Positions 8,282-16,936 are shown, numbered from the stretch's first letter. The stretch: 64,000 bases of DNA from Fibrobacteria bacterium (GCA_020633825.1 JACKCV010000007.1:1-64000), one strand, 5' to 3'. The notes: a model not told the origin generated them from the letters alone. Made by a program: numbers and translations.

Positions 8282-8896
8282 TTGGCTGCTTGTTGCGAAT
8301 CCTGTTCGACCCCGCAGGATGTCCTGCGGGACGGGTACTGGAAAGCATTGGTGTGGGCCTTGGTCCTCAATGCCCTGATGTTCGTCGTGGAATTGTCCGG
8401 AGCCTTGAAGAGCGACTCGGTCTCGCTGTTGGCCGATGCGGTCGATTTCCTCGGGGATGCCTTCAACTACGGGGCGAGTCTGGCCGTCCTGGGACTGGCC
8501 CTGGTGTGGCGATCGCGATTGGCCTTGGTCAAGGGAACGGTGATGGGGCTGTGGGGCGTGGCGGTTCTGGCCCGTTCGCTCTGGCTGCTTTTCAGCTCGT
8601 CCGTGCCCGACGCCTCCATGATGACGGTGGTCGGGTTCATGGCCTTGGGCACCAACCTGGGGGTGGCGATCCTCCTCTGGAAGTATCGGTCCGGCGATTC
8701 CAACCAGCGGGCGGTCTGGCTTTGCACACGCAACGATGCCTTGGCCAATGTCGCCGTCCTGGCCGCTTCCCAGGCCGTGTCGTGGACCGGCCAGGGGTGG
8801 CCCGATGTGCTCGCGGCGGTGGGGATCGCTGGATTGGGAGTCACGGGGGGCTGGTCGGTGATCCGGCAAGCCAGGAGCGAACTCCGCGATTCCTGA
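8282..8896 (+). CDS. Cation diffusion facilitator family transporter, minimal form
   Basis: A 204-aa CDF-type transporter with six hydrophobic segments. It begins with a Cys-rich stretch (ACCESC). The membrane metal site is read from SVSLLADAVDFLGDAFNY (TM2) and CTRNDALANVAVL (TM5), where acidic and Asn residues take the places of the usual His/Asp pairs. It ends soon after TM6 and lacks the cytoplasmic C-terminal domain of ordinary CDF proteins, as in a known short bacterial subgroup. The start is TTG at 8282 with GGGAGG six bases upstream; a longer in-frame extension to 8135 has non-protein-like composition. The exported metal is unknown. Confidence 0.8.
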   Translation: MAACCESCSTPQDVLRDGYWKALVWALVLNALMFVVELSGALKSDSVSLLADAVDFLGDAFNYGASLAVLGLALVWRSRLALVKGTVMGLWGVAVLARSLWLLFSSSVPDASMMTVVGFMALGTNLGVAILLWKYRSGDSNQRAVWLCTRNDALANVAVLAASQAVSWTGQGWPDVLAAVGIAGLGVTGGWSVIRQARSELRDS

Positions 8897-8907
8897 ACCG
8901 GGGAAAT

Positions 8908-8940
8908 GGGGATCGCCGGTACAAGGAACGACCGATCCCC
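8908..8940 (+). terminator. Stem-loop after the CDF transporter gene
   Basis: GGGGATCG (8908-8915) pairs with CGATCCCC (8933-8940) across a 17-nt loop, 12 bp after the transporter stop. No T tract follows. A second small GGGGG/CCCCC hairpin sits at about 8980-8996, just before the convergent nrdR stop. Confidence 0.3.
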
Positions 8941-9004
8941 GACGTGTTAGGGATCTCGGTCCTGGTGGATTCCAAGAACGGGGGAGATACCCCCCCGCGG
9001 TGAA

Positions 9005-9460
9005 TCAGTTGGGAATCGAGGAGTTCCGAATCTCGGTCAGGAATTCCATGGAATCCTGGAATCGCCGGTATACGCTGGCGAATCGGACGTAGGCGACCTC
9101 GTCGACCGCCTGCAATTCCTTGATCACCAATTCACCGACCAGTTTGCTTTGGATTTCATGGGATCCGAGTTGCTGCAGCAACGTCTCGACGCGGTCGGCG
9201 ATGGCTTCGATCTGCTTCACGCCCACGGGGCGTTTCTTGCAGGCCAGGCTGACCCCTTTGATGATCTTGTCGCGATCGAAGGCTTCGCGGCGACCGTCCG
9301 ACTTGACCACCTGCATCTCGAGGGATTCGATGTATTCGTAGGTGGTGAAACGCTTGCCGCAGCCGAGGCATTCGCGACGGCGACGGATCGCGCGCCCTTC
9401 CTTGGCCGAACGGGAGTCGACGACCTTGTCTTCCGGGAAGTTGCAGAAAGGGCACAACAT
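9005..9460 (-). CDS. nrdR: Transcriptional repressor NrdR
   Basis: A 151-aa NrdR, the nucleotide-sensing repressor of ribonucleotide reductase genes. The N-terminal zinc ribbon (Cys3, Cys6, Cys31, Cys34) and the RRRRECLGCGKRFTTYE segment are diagnostic. The ATP-cone follows at about residues 49-139 (VVKSDGRREAFDRDKI). Length matches the family. It starts 3 bp after the DEAD-box helicase stop on the same strand, so it is probably expressed from the helicase promoter. No NrdR box or nrd gene was found in the window. Confidence 0.95.
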   Translation of the reverse strand: MLCPFCNFPEDKVVDSRSAKEGRAIRRRRECLGCGKRFTTYEYIESLEMQVVKSDGRREAFDRDKIIKGVSLACKKRPVGVKQIEAIADRVETLLQQLGSHEIQSKLVGELVIKELQAVDEVAYVRFASVYRRFQDSMEFLTEIRNSSIPN

Positions 9461-9463
9461 GGA

Positions 9464-11155
9464 TCAGTGCCTGCGGGAGCGTCCGCGGTCGCCGCCGCCG
9501 GAGCGTCCATGGCGATCTCCGCCGCCGTGGTGGGAACGTCCGCCGCCGCCGTGCCGGGGGCGATCGTCGCCACCGTCCTCGACTCCGATCTTGGACATTT
9601 CCGTTCCCAGCAAGGTCGCATCTTTCTGTCCGTAGAACTCCTCGCGATAGGCCTTGGAGAGCAGCAGAGCCAGCCCCATGCGAGTGCTTTCGGCCTGCAC
9701 CAATTCGGGGAGGGCGGCGGCGATCTTCTCGGCCGCGCGCTGGACGGCGCGCATGCTGTCGCGTTCGGCCCGCTCCAGCAACCCGACACACCGTTCGACG
9801 AGCACGGAGGCGCTCTTGTCGGAGTCGAAGGCGGGCACCTTCTCGAAACGGATGTCGAAGCGACGACCGATTCCCTTGACGGCGAGCTCTTCCAGTTCGG
9901 AAACGACCGACCAGGCGACACCGGTCTTGCCGGCGCGGGCGGTCCGGCCCGCACGGTGCACGTACACATCCGGTTCCATCGGCATCTCGTACTGGATGAC
10001 ACAGGGAATGTCGGAGATGTCGATGCCGCGCGCGGCCACATCGGTGGTGACCAGGTAGCGGGTCTTGCGCTTGCGGAAGCGATCCATCACCTGTTCGCGG
10101 GCGGTCTGGCTCATGTCTCCGGAGAACGGTTCCGCCGACAGGCCCCAGGAACGCAGGTAGTCGGAGAGATACCCGACATCGCGACGCGTGTTGCAGAAGA
10201 TGAAGGCCATTTCGGGATGGTCGTGTTCGAGGATGTCGAAGACGGCCTTGTCCTTGGCGAGTTTGTCGACGACCACGTACCGATGGCTGATGGCGTCGAC
10301 GGAGCGCTTCTTCTGGGACAGCGAGAGGAACTTGGGATTGCGCAGGAACTCCCGGGCCAGGTGCTTCACGTTCTCGGTGATGGTGGCCGAGAACATGTAG
10401 GTGCAACGGTCCTGGGGGATCATCTGGCGGATGCGGGACATGTCGGGGTAGAACCCCATGGAAAGCATCTCGTCGGCTTCGTCGAGGACGAGGTCGCGGA
10501 TGGATCCGGCCTTGAAATGACCCTTCTGGAGCATGTCGATCACGCGACCGGGCGTGCCGATCACGATATGGGCGTCCTTCAGCCCTTCGATCTGCTTCTC
10601 GTATCCGACGCCGCCGTACACCACGACGGACTTGACGCCCTTGTCGGCGCCGAGGAGCTCGGCTTCCTTGGCGACTTGCAAGGCCAGTTCGCGGGTGGGG
10701 ATGAGGATGAGGGCCTGGGGGGCGCGGTGCTCGATCTCGATGATCTCCACCAGGGGGATCATGAAGGCGCCGGTCTTCCCCGAACCCGTCCGGGATTGCG
10801 TGATCAGATCCTGTCCGCCCAGGAGATAGGGGATGGCCTTCCTCTGGACGAGCATGGGGTTGGTCCACCCCTGGCGTGCCACGGCGGCCTGGACGGCCGG
10901 TCCGACCTGGTCGAAGCTGAAATCGGGCAGAGGGGGTTCGGGCTCGACGATGTCGTTGAGGTCGTCGTCGGCGCCGGAGGCGTCCGTCTCGAGGCTCTCG
11001 GCGGAGAAGCCCGCCGTGTCCTCGGAGGTGTCTGCGGAATCGGTCGCGGAAGTTTCCAGCGCGTCCGTCTCCACGGGAATGGAGGTGGCCAAGGGGGTGG
11101 CAGGATTGGCGCTCTGGGGCACCGGGGAGGTTTCGTCCATGTTCTCTGTTTGCAT
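9464..11155 (-). CDS. DEAD-box ATP-dependent RNA helicase
   Basis: A 563-aa RNA helicase. An acidic, Ser/Thr-rich N-terminal tail (about 1-75) precedes the helicase core: Walker A SRTGSGKT, PTRELA, TPGRVID, DEAD (VLDEADEML), SAT (MFSATI), then ARGID and HRAGRTARAG of domain 2. The C-terminal tail is Gly/Arg/His-rich (RGG-like), as in CsdA/DeaD-type proteins that bind structured RNA. A role in ribosome assembly or RNA turnover at low temperature is likely by family. I kept the ATG at 11155: a TAGTTT -10-like hexamer lies 9 nt upstream and no Shine-Dalgarno is present, which fits a leaderless mRNA. nrdR follows after 3 bp. Confidence 0.9.
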   Translation of the reverse strand: MQTENMDETSPVPQSANPATPLATSIPVETDALETSATDSADTSEDTAGFSAESLETDASGADDDLNDIVEPEPPLPDFSFDQVGPAVQAAVARQGWTNPMLVQRKAIPYLLGGQDLITQSRTGSGKTGAFMIPLVEIIEIEHRAPQALILIPTRELALQVAKEAELLGADKGVKSVVVYGGVGYEKQIEGLKDAHIVIGTPGRVIDMLQKGHFKAGSIRDLVLDEADEMLSMGFYPDMSRIRQMIPQDRCTYMFSATITENVKHLAREFLRNPKFLSLSQKKRSVDAISHRYVVVDKLAKDKAVFDILEHDHPEMAFIFCNTRRDVGYLSDYLRSWGLSAEPFSGDMSQTAREQVMDRFRKRKTRYLVTTDVAARGIDISDIPCVIQYEMPMEPDVYVHRAGRTARAGKTGVAWSVVSELEELAVKGIGRRFDIRFEKVPAFDSDKSASVLVERCVGLLERAERDSMRAVQRAAEKIAAALPELVQAESTRMGLALLLSKAYREEFYGQKDATLLGTEMSKIGVEDGGDDRPRHGGGGRSHHGGGDRHGRSGGGDRGRSRRH

Positions 11156-11164
11156 TGGCAGGGA

Positions 11165-11170
11165 AAACTA
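11165..11170 (-). promoter_or_regulatory. TANNNT -10 element, leaderless start of the DEAD-box helicase
   Basis: On the minus strand TAGTTT ends 9 nt before the ATG at 11155, and no purine-rich ribosome-binding site intervenes. The spacing places the transcription start at or within a few bases of the start codon. No convincing -35 is seen. Confidence 0.4.
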
Positions 11171-11305
11171 GCTCAACACACTCGAAAGGGTTTGCCGAAG
11201 GATGCTCTTGAAGGGATGCAAGCCGCATCGGAAGAACGGTCTAGGGCGGGTGCGGATTCGGGACCCTGCTCCTGGGCGCGATCCTGGGAAGCAACTCGGA
11301 GCGGG

Positions 11306-12433
11306 TCAGGGCCGAACTCCATAGATCATGCGGGCCAGGACCAGTCCATGATCGGAGGTCCAAAGGGTGTCGCCCGATCCGGTGAGGAACCAGGAATCGA
11401 GGCGAACCGAGGTGGAGTCCACCCGACAGGCACCTTGGTGACGGACGTAGTCGATGCGACGTCCCGAGGTCTCGTAGCTTCCGGTCGCGGAGCGGTTGTT
11501 CGAGACGCAGCAGGTCGGGCCCCGGGACCTGTTGCCCGCATCCGTCCAGGAATCCTTCCAGCCAGCCTGGGTGAGCAGGGAGTCGGCATCCAAGCCGGGG
11601 GCGGAGTTCAAATCCCCCAGGAGGACGCGACCCGCGGGAGGGTCGATGGCAAGTTCGGAACGCAGGGAATCCGCCACCAGGACGAGTTCGGTGGCCTGGT
11701 TCTTCCTCTGGAACGGCAGCACTTCCAGATGCGTATTCCAGGATTCCAGATGGAATCCATCGGCGGCGCTCAGGAGAAGACCTTGCGCGGCGCGTTCGGA
11801 TGTGGCGCGACGGCCGATCAGCTCGATGGACAAGACGCTTTTGAAGGGAAGGATCACGTCCCTCCGGACTGTCCAGCGCGGGGAGACCAAGGTGGCCAAC
11901 CCCTCGTGGAAGACCACGTGGATCGAATCCCCGCCGGGTCGTCCGACCACGACATCCACGGGATTGAGGGCGTGTCGATGCAGGGAGTAGTCGGCAAGTC
12001 CCAGGGAATCGAGGTCATGCCGCAGGGTATCGAGCATGTCCATGACGATCTTGCCGTCCCGTTCCAGGTGCAAGCACTCCTGGAGTCCCACGAGATCCGG
12101 CCGGAGCGCGGCGATCTCGACGGCGATTCTCCGGATGCGTTCCCGGGGAAGGGAGCGGGCCGCATCGGCGTAGATGCCCTCGACTCGGCGATACACCACG
12201 GAATCGCTTCCCTGGTCGATGAACAGGAGATCCTCGACCCGGAATCCGATGGACAAATTCAGGGATGCGGCCAGCACAGTATCCGGTCGCGATCCCTCCA
12301 CGCAGGTTTGAGGCCCGGACAGCGTCTGGGGACGCCAAGGAACGTCCGATGGCCCGTTCCCGCAGGAGAGAAGGAACAGGGTCGCCGCCAGGGAGAGTGC
12401 CTTTCCCGATCGGTAATGGGCGAAGTCGATCAT
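11306..12433 (-). CDS. Lipoprotein of the endonuclease/exonuclease/phosphatase (EEP) superfamily
   Basis: A 375-aa secreted phosphoesterase-fold protein. The N-terminus carries a lipobox (LLSC, Cys24), so membrane anchoring is expected. EEP catalytic motifs follow: LVGLQECLHLERDG (metal-binding Glu), WNTHLEV, GDLNSAPGLDADSLL (Asp/Asn) and the C-terminal SDHGLVLA (Asp/His). The family includes DNases, sphingomyelinases and phosphoinositide phosphatases; the substrate cannot be told from sequence. It overlaps the upstream barrel gene by four bases and is the third gene of a lipoprotein / barrel / EEP operon, so an envelope role is likely. Confidence 0.8.
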   Translation of the reverse strand: MIDFAHYRSGKALSLAATLFLLSCGNGPSDVPWRPQTLSGPQTCVEGSRPDTVLAASLNLSIGFRVEDLLFIDQGSDSVVYRRVEGIYADAARSLPRERIRRIAVEIAALRPDLVGLQECLHLERDGKIVMDMLDTLRHDLDSLGLADYSLHRHALNPVDVVVGRPGGDSIHVVFHEGLATLVSPRWTVRRDVILPFKSVLSIELIGRRATSERAAQGLLLSAADGFHLESWNTHLEVLPFQRKNQATELVLVADSLRSELAIDPPAGRVLLGDLNSAPGLDADSLLTQAGWKDSWTDAGNRSRGPTCCVSNNRSATGSYETSGRRIDYVRHQGACRVDSTSVRLDSWFLTGSGDTLWTSDHGLVLARMIYGVRP

Positions 12434-13383
12434 GGGAATCTCCACTCGAACACCACGGAGCCGGCGAGGAACCATCCGTCGAAGTTTCCCTCCACGGCGT
12501 GGTAGGAGTAGCGGCTCGATCGTCCCACCGCCTCTTCCCGCGAACCGATCCAGATCGACTGCACCTCGGGATTCCTTCCGGGAGCTTGGATCCACAGGTA
12601 GTCGCCCGTTTCGGGATAATCGAAGGCGGCATCGAACACCTGGGAGGAGCCCTGCTTTTCGGCCAGCACGAAGGAGGGAAGGTGGGTGAGCCTCCATCCC
12701 CCACGCAACTCCAGGCCGAAGAATCGAGTCGGCACCCATTCGAGGCTCGCGAACCATTTGTGCACCGGCGTGACCAGGGGGTCGGGGGTGATCGCGAAGG
12801 TGATCTGGTCGTCGGGGGCGGCATCGGGGCCGAGGTATTGGGCATCGAGGGTGACCGAAGCATCCCCGGCCAGGACTCCCAGCCCATACCCGAATCCAGC
12901 CCGCATCCAGGAAGTCCAGGCGGGCATCCAGGAAACCTGAGCCGTGAGGGGGACGAAGAGGAAACGCTCCGAGGCTTGGATGCAGCCCGCGAGACTCGTG
13001 AGCCGGTCCGCCTGGACGCGCAGGTCGTCGCAGGTGATCCGATTGTCGCGGTCGTTGTCCTCCAGATTGAAGGGCACCTCGCTTTGGTGGAAGGTCTCGA
13101 TCCACTGCTCCATTTCCAGATCCAGGTTCCAAGGACCGCGCCGGACACCGAGGCGTTTCTGGGCGGCCGGGTGTCCATCGAACCCCTTCACCGCGTAGGG
13201 ATTGGTTCCCGCGGCTTCCCGGGTGAGATTCTCCAGGAGGACCAGCGTGCGGTTGAGGTCGACGCCGTCGTAATGGGAGTAGCCTGCGGAGACCCCCGCC
13301 CGCAACGTCCAGGGCCCGACGGGTCTCCACAGCTCGGTACCGTGGAGAAATGTCAGGAGGGAGAGGAGGAGCGGGGCGACCAT
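12430..13383 (-). CDS. Outer-membrane beta-barrel protein with an EF-hand-like loop
   Basis: A 317-aa exported protein. A hydrophobic leader (VAPLLLSLLTFL) is followed by alternating amphipathic strands (WTLRAGVSAGYSHYDG ... FFGLELRGGWRLTHLP), and the protein ends in a terminal aromatic strand (GWFLAGSVVFEWRFP), typical of outer-membrane barrels. One loop (residues 109-120, DNDRDNRITCDD) matches the spacing of an EF-hand calcium site. I do not recognise a named family. The gene lies 44 bp after the restored lipoprotein frame and overlaps the EEP lipoprotein gene by four bases. ATG 13383 is used; TTG 13386 is equally possible. Confidence 0.65.
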   Translation of the reverse strand: MVAPLLLSLLTFLHGTELWRPVGPWTLRAGVSAGYSHYDGVDLNRTLVLLENLTREAAGTNPYAVKGFDGHPAAQKRLGVRRGPWNLDLEMEQWIETFHQSEVPFNLEDNDRDNRITCDDLRVQADRLTSLAGCIQASERFLFVPLTAQVSWMPAWTSWMRAGFGYGLGVLAGDASVTLDAQYLGPDAAPDDQITFAITPDPLVTPVHKWFASLEWVPTRFFGLELRGGWRLTHLPSFVLAEKQGSSQVFDAAFDYPETGDYLWIQAPGRNPEVQSIWIGSREEAVGRSSRYSYHAVEGNFDGWFLAGSVVFEWRFP

Positions 13384-14042
13384 CAACCTGGGGTGGCGGA
13401 GCGAGGGGACGCCGACATCGATGGCGTCAGGGCTGCTTCACGAAATCGAGGTTCCAATCTCCGGAGGCGATGGCACCCATGTTGACCTTCATCGGAACCG
13501 TCCAATGGCCGTTCGCTGGTCGGGTGGAAACGGTGGGGGGCACCGCAGGGGACGGTGACCAAGGCGTTGGCGATGAGGTTGTTGGAGGCGTCGGTGTGGA
13601 AGGGGACCGGACCGAAGAAGGGAAGCGATGCGGTGTCGGCTTGGTGGCATGTCAGAGGGGTGAAGATGAGGAGGGAATCTCCGGGGGCCATCCAGGAGCC
13701 GGCTCTGGTGTAGACCGGGCCGATCACAGGGTTGCCGAAAACACTGTCCAAAGTGACGGTTGCCAGGAAGGTGGAATCGGCTCGGACCGTGTCGGCGATG
13801 CCGAGAGTGAGGTTCTGGCCTTGGACGATCAAGGTGGTGTCGGCCGTCCAGACCCCGATGGCCAGCGGGCCGAACGCGGTGTTCCCCGGGTGGTTTTTGG
13901 AGGTGTCCGTGGGGTTCCCTGTGGAATTCGTGTCCTGGGGAACCACGGTGTTGCTGGAGGTCGGGGAGGCGCTGCCTCCATCGTCGGCACAGCCGGCGAA
14001 CATGGAAACGGCGAGAACGGCGGCAAGAAGTATTCGGTTCAT
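13383..14042 (-). CDS. Secreted lipoprotein with a probable C-terminal frameshift
   Basis: A lipoprotein of 219 aa as read. The signal peptide ends in a lipobox (FAGC, Cys18), followed by a Ser/Thr/Asn-rich linker and a beta-rich body (ADTTLIVQGQNLTLGIADTV). After VTVPCGAP the reading becomes Arg/His-rich and implausible. Dropping one base in the G6 run at 13535-13540 gives instead an ending with NGHWTVPMKVN and SGDWNLDFVKQP and a stop at 13427, for 204 aa, which looks like real protein. The true end is therefore probably 13427, or the gene is phase-variable. The body is unrecognised. It heads the barrel/EEP operon. TAGGGT lies 7 nt upstream of the ATG. Confidence 0.65.
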   Translation of the reverse strand: MNRILLAAVLAVSMFAGCADDGGSASPTSSNTVVPQDTNSTGNPTDTSKNHPGNTAFGPLAIGVWTADTTLIVQGQNLTLGIADTVRADSTFLATVTLDSVFGNPVIGPVYTRAGSWMAPGDSLLIFTPLTCHQADTASLPFFGPVPFHTDASNNLIANALVTVPCGAPHRFHPTSERPLDGSDEGQHGCHRLRRLEPRFREAALTPSMSASPRSATPG

Positions 14043-14049
14043 TTTCGGG

Positions 14050-14055
14050 ACCCTA
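14050..14055 (-). promoter_or_regulatory. TANNNT -10 element, leaderless start of the lipoprotein operon
   Basis: TAGGGT on the minus strand ends 7 nt before the ATG at 14042, with no Shine-Dalgarno between them. No -35 is recognisable. Confidence 0.3.
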
Positions 14056-14184
14056 TCGGTGTTCTGGTTCATCCTTGCACGCGGGTTGTGGATACCAAGG
14101 TACTGATTCGCAATCCCTTGGTCGCGCAAGGAGTGTTGAAGGTTCGAGAGTTTGTGTGGATCTCCATTTCATGGAAGCCCCGAC

Positions 14185-14190
14185 TACCTT
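14185..14190 (+). promoter_or_regulatory. TANNNT -10 element, leaderless start of mnmG
   Basis: TACCTT ends 9 nt before the mnmG ATG at 14200. The intervening TCTCGGCCC has no ribosome-binding character. The same hexamer stands at the same kind of distance before der. Confidence 0.4.
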
Positions 14191-14199
14191 TCTCGGCCC

Positions 14200-16044
14200 A
14201 TGTTCCATACCGATGTCCTGGTCGTGGGCGGTGGACACGCCGCCATCGAAGCCGCTGCGGCCGCGGTACGCGTCGGGGTCGACGTTCTCCTGGTGACCCA
14301 GGATCTCGAGGCCATCGGCCGAATGAGTTGCAATCCCGCCATCGGAGGCGTGGCCAAAGGGCAACTGGTGCGTGAAATCGACGCCTTGGGCGGACTGATG
14401 GGGGAGGCCGCCGACGCCAACGGCATCCACTTCCGGATGTTGAACGCCTCGCGCGGTGCCGCGGTCTGGGGGCCCCGCGCCCAACAGGACATGGATGGAT
14501 ATTCCTCCTGGATGCGCCGACGCCTGGAAGCGATGCCTCGCCTGACCTTGCGCCAAGCCGAAGTGGAGCGGATCGAACCGCTCAGCGATGGATTCCTGGT
14601 GGGTTTGTCCGACGGCGAGGATTTGCGGGTGCGCAAAGTGGTGCTCACCACGGGGACCTTCGCCTCCGCGTGCCTCCATCGGGGGGGGGATTGCTGGGAC
14701 GGGGGACGGGTGGGGGAGCCGCCTGCTCGCGCCATCTCGACGACCCTGCAGGAGCTCGGATTCTCCCTGCGTCGACTGAAAACGGGAACACCCTCGCGAT
14801 TGGATCGTTCCACGATCGATTGGGCTTTGACCGATCCCCAGCCCGGCGACGAGAGGCCCTGGGCCTTCTCGACGCGTTCGGGAACGGTGCGGAATCTCGT
14901 CGAATGCGCGATCGTCCGCACCGGACCGGACACCCATGCCGCCTTGCGCTCCGGATTCGATCGCTCCCCGCTGTTCAACGGCCAGATCACGGGGATCGGT
15001 CCACGGTATTGCCCCTCCATCGAGGACAAGGTCCACCGGTTTCCGGAGCGCGAAAGCCACCAGCTTTTCCTGGAGCCGGAGGGTCTCGGGAACGAGCGGG
15101 TGTATGTGAACGGGTTTTCCTCTTCGCTTCCCGAGGATGTTCAGGACGCCGCTCTGCGCACCATCCCGGCCCTGGCGGGATGTCGGGTGATCCGATACGG
15201 GTACGCGGTGGAGTACGACGCCATCGATGCCACAAGATTGCACCCCACCTTGGAGGCGCGCCACCGCCCGGGTTTCTTCGTGGCGGGACAGACCTGCGGA
15301 ACCTCGGGATACGAGGAGGCCGCCGCCCAAGGGTTGGTGGCCGGGGCGAACGCGGCCTTGTCGGTGCTCGGGAAAAAGCCCTTCCTGCCGGACCGAGCGG
15401 GTTCGTACATCGGCGTCCTGGTCGACGATCTGACCTCCCTGGTCCTGGACGAGCCCTATCGGTTGTTCACTTCGCGTGCCGAGCATCGACTGCACTTGCG
15501 CCACGACAACGCCGAAGAGCGCCTGGTCCCCATCGGGAGAGAAGCGGGGCTGGTCTCCGATGCCTCCTGGGAGGCTTTCCAGGAGACGCGATCCGCCATT
15601 GGAACGGTTCAGCGACTGTTGTCGTCGACCAAGGTGACTCCCGATCAGTGTTCGGACTTCCTCCGGCGAAGGGACTCCCAGGCCTTGGAACGAAGTGCCA
15701 CCTTGATGGACCTGGCGCGCCGTCCCGGAATCGATCTGGAGGATCTCCTGGCAGCCTTCGCTCCGGATGGTGTGAACGGTGCCTTCGATCGGCTGGCATG
15801 TCTGGCCCTGGAAAGCGCCATCCGCTATGCCGGGTTCTTCGAGCGCGAGGCCAGAACCCGGGAGCGGGTCCGCAAGATGTCCGGGTGTGCGCTCCCCCCC
15901 GACATCGATTGGGCGCATGTCGACGGGCTCTCGATTGAGGCGCGCCAAACCCTGGCGCGGGAGAAGCCGGTCACGGTGGGGGAGGCCGCTCGCCTACCGG
16001 GAGTTCGCCCGGCGGATGTCGAGGTGTTGCTGCTGCGGATCTGA
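14200..16044 (+). CDS. mnmG: tRNA uridine-5-carboxymethylaminomethyl(34) synthesis enzyme MnmG (GidA)
   Basis: A 614-aa FAD-dependent tRNA-modifying enzyme that with MnmE builds the cmnm5 group on wobble U34 in the cytosol. The FAD-binding motif (DVLVVGGGHAAIEAA) and the family signature GRMSCNPAIGGVAKGQLVREID are present. The two conserved cysteines lie in MSCNP and in CPSIEDKVHRFPER, and TSRAEHRLHLR follows. Length is normal (about 620 aa). In the first motif Ala-Ile replaces the usual Gly-Cys (GGGHAGCEAA), a mild variation. The ATG at 14200 fits homologues; there is no Shine-Dalgarno, but TACCTT lies 9 nt upstream. mnmE is not in the window. Confidence 0.95.
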   Translation: MFHTDVLVVGGGHAAIEAAAAAVRVGVDVLLVTQDLEAIGRMSCNPAIGGVAKGQLVREIDALGGLMGEAADANGIHFRMLNASRGAAVWGPRAQQDMDGYSSWMRRRLEAMPRLTLRQAEVERIEPLSDGFLVGLSDGEDLRVRKVVLTTGTFASACLHRGGDCWDGGRVGEPPARAISTTLQELGFSLRRLKTGTPSRLDRSTIDWALTDPQPGDERPWAFSTRSGTVRNLVECAIVRTGPDTHAALRSGFDRSPLFNGQITGIGPRYCPSIEDKVHRFPERESHQLFLEPEGLGNERVYVNGFSSSLPEDVQDAALRTIPALAGCRVIRYGYAVEYDAIDATRLHPTLEARHRPGFFVAGQTCGTSGYEEAAAQGLVAGANAALSVLGKKPFLPDRAGSYIGVLVDDLTSLVLDEPYRLFTSRAEHRLHLRHDNAEERLVPIGREAGLVSDASWEAFQETRSAIGTVQRLLSSTKVTPDQCSDFLRRRDSQALERSATLMDLARRPGIDLEDLLAAFAPDGVNGAFDRLACLALESAIRYAGFFEREARTRERVRKMSGCALPPDIDWAHVDGLSIEARQTLAREKPVTVGEAARLPGVRPADVEVLLLRI

Positions 16045-16102
16045 ACACCTTCCGACCTGGTTCGGGTTGCCCCAACCCTCGCTCGAGTCGGGCAAACGAA
16101 TC

Positions 16103-16927
16103 CTAGAGTTCGCCCTGCTTGGCTTTCGCCGCTTCCTTGGCGCGCAACTTCTCGAACTTGGCTTGGGCCTTGTCGATGTACTTGAGGGCTCCGACGATGC
16201 GATCGGCAAAAGGTGCCGCCAAGGTGGAGTCCATGCGGAGCGTGTCGAGGGTTTCGCGAGCACGGTCGAACTGGTCGAGCTGGGCGTAGGCACGGGCCAC
16301 ATCCAGGCGTGCCTGGGGGACATCCTTGGATTGGGGGTATTCCTGGAACAGGAGGTTGTAGTACATGGTAGCCGCCAACGGCTCGTCCATGCGCAGGTAC
16401 AACTGGGCCGTCTTGAAACGGCGCAACGCCATTTTCTCCTGGAGGGCGATCAGGTCCGCCTTGGCGGAATCGGTATGGGGAGCAGCGGGGAAGTCGTAGA
16501 GGTAGGCGTTGTATCGCTTGATGGCACTGGCGGTGAGGCCGGGATCGCGATCCCACGAGGGAGACTGCTCCCATGCGCTGCGGCAGATCTTCCAGCGAGC
16601 CTCTTCCAGATGTGCGGAATGCTCGTAGTTCTCGACCAGGATTCCGAACTCGGTTTCTGCTTCCATCCACTGCTCGCTGCGGAAATGGCTTTCGGCGAGC
16701 TTGTATTGGGCATCTTCGATGAAATCGTAGCCATTGCAGGAAATGGTGATGTCGCGAAGGATTTCCTGTGCCTGGACGTCCTTGCCTTTTTCGAAGGCCT
16801 TCGATGCCTTGTCGTACTTCTCGCGGCAGACCTTCTCGGGACTGGCGGCGACCTTCGACTTGGAGCAGGAGGATAGGACGGGAACGAGGGCCAGGGCTGC
16901 GAGCGTGGCCAGACGGATGTGCCTCAT
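16103..16927 (-). CDS. bamD: Outer-membrane assembly lipoprotein BamD-like (TPR)
   Basis: A 274-aa lipoprotein with a lipobox (LSSC, Cys21) and a series of tetratricopeptide-like helices (YDKASKAFEKGKDVQAQEIL, AQYKLAESHFRSEQWMEAETEF, QLYLRMDEPLAATMYYNLLF, ARLDVARAYAQLDQFDRARE). This is the BamD/YfiO architecture; BamD is the essential lipoprotein that links BamA to the rest of the outer-membrane beta-barrel machine. The C-terminal tail is Lys/Ala/Glu-rich. It converges with mnmG and diverges from nifJ. TACATT lies 9 nt before the ATG and no Shine-Dalgarno is seen. A generic TPR lipoprotein is the alternative. Confidence 0.82.
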   Translation of the reverse strand: MRHIRLATLAALALVPVLSSCSKSKVAASPEKVCREKYDKASKAFEKGKDVQAQEILRDITISCNGYDFIEDAQYKLAESHFRSEQWMEAETEFGILVENYEHSAHLEEARWKICRSAWEQSPSWDRDPGLTASAIKRYNAYLYDFPAAPHTDSAKADLIALQEKMALRRFKTAQLYLRMDEPLAATMYYNLLFQEYPQSKDVPQARLDVARAYAQLDQFDRARETLDTLRMDSTLAAPFADRIVGALKYIDKAQAKFEKLRAKEAAKAKQGEL

Positions 16928-16936
16928 AGGGAATGC

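Noticed and set aside
11600..11625. GTTCAAATCC resembling a tRNA T-arm
   Set aside because: No acceptor or anticodon stems can be built around it, and it lies inside the EEP coding region.
9149..12505. An 1118-codon plus-strand frame
   Set aside because: It is the shadow of nrdR, the helicase and the EEP gene in GC-rich DNA; it has no domain and its amino-acid use is Gly/Asp/His-heavy.
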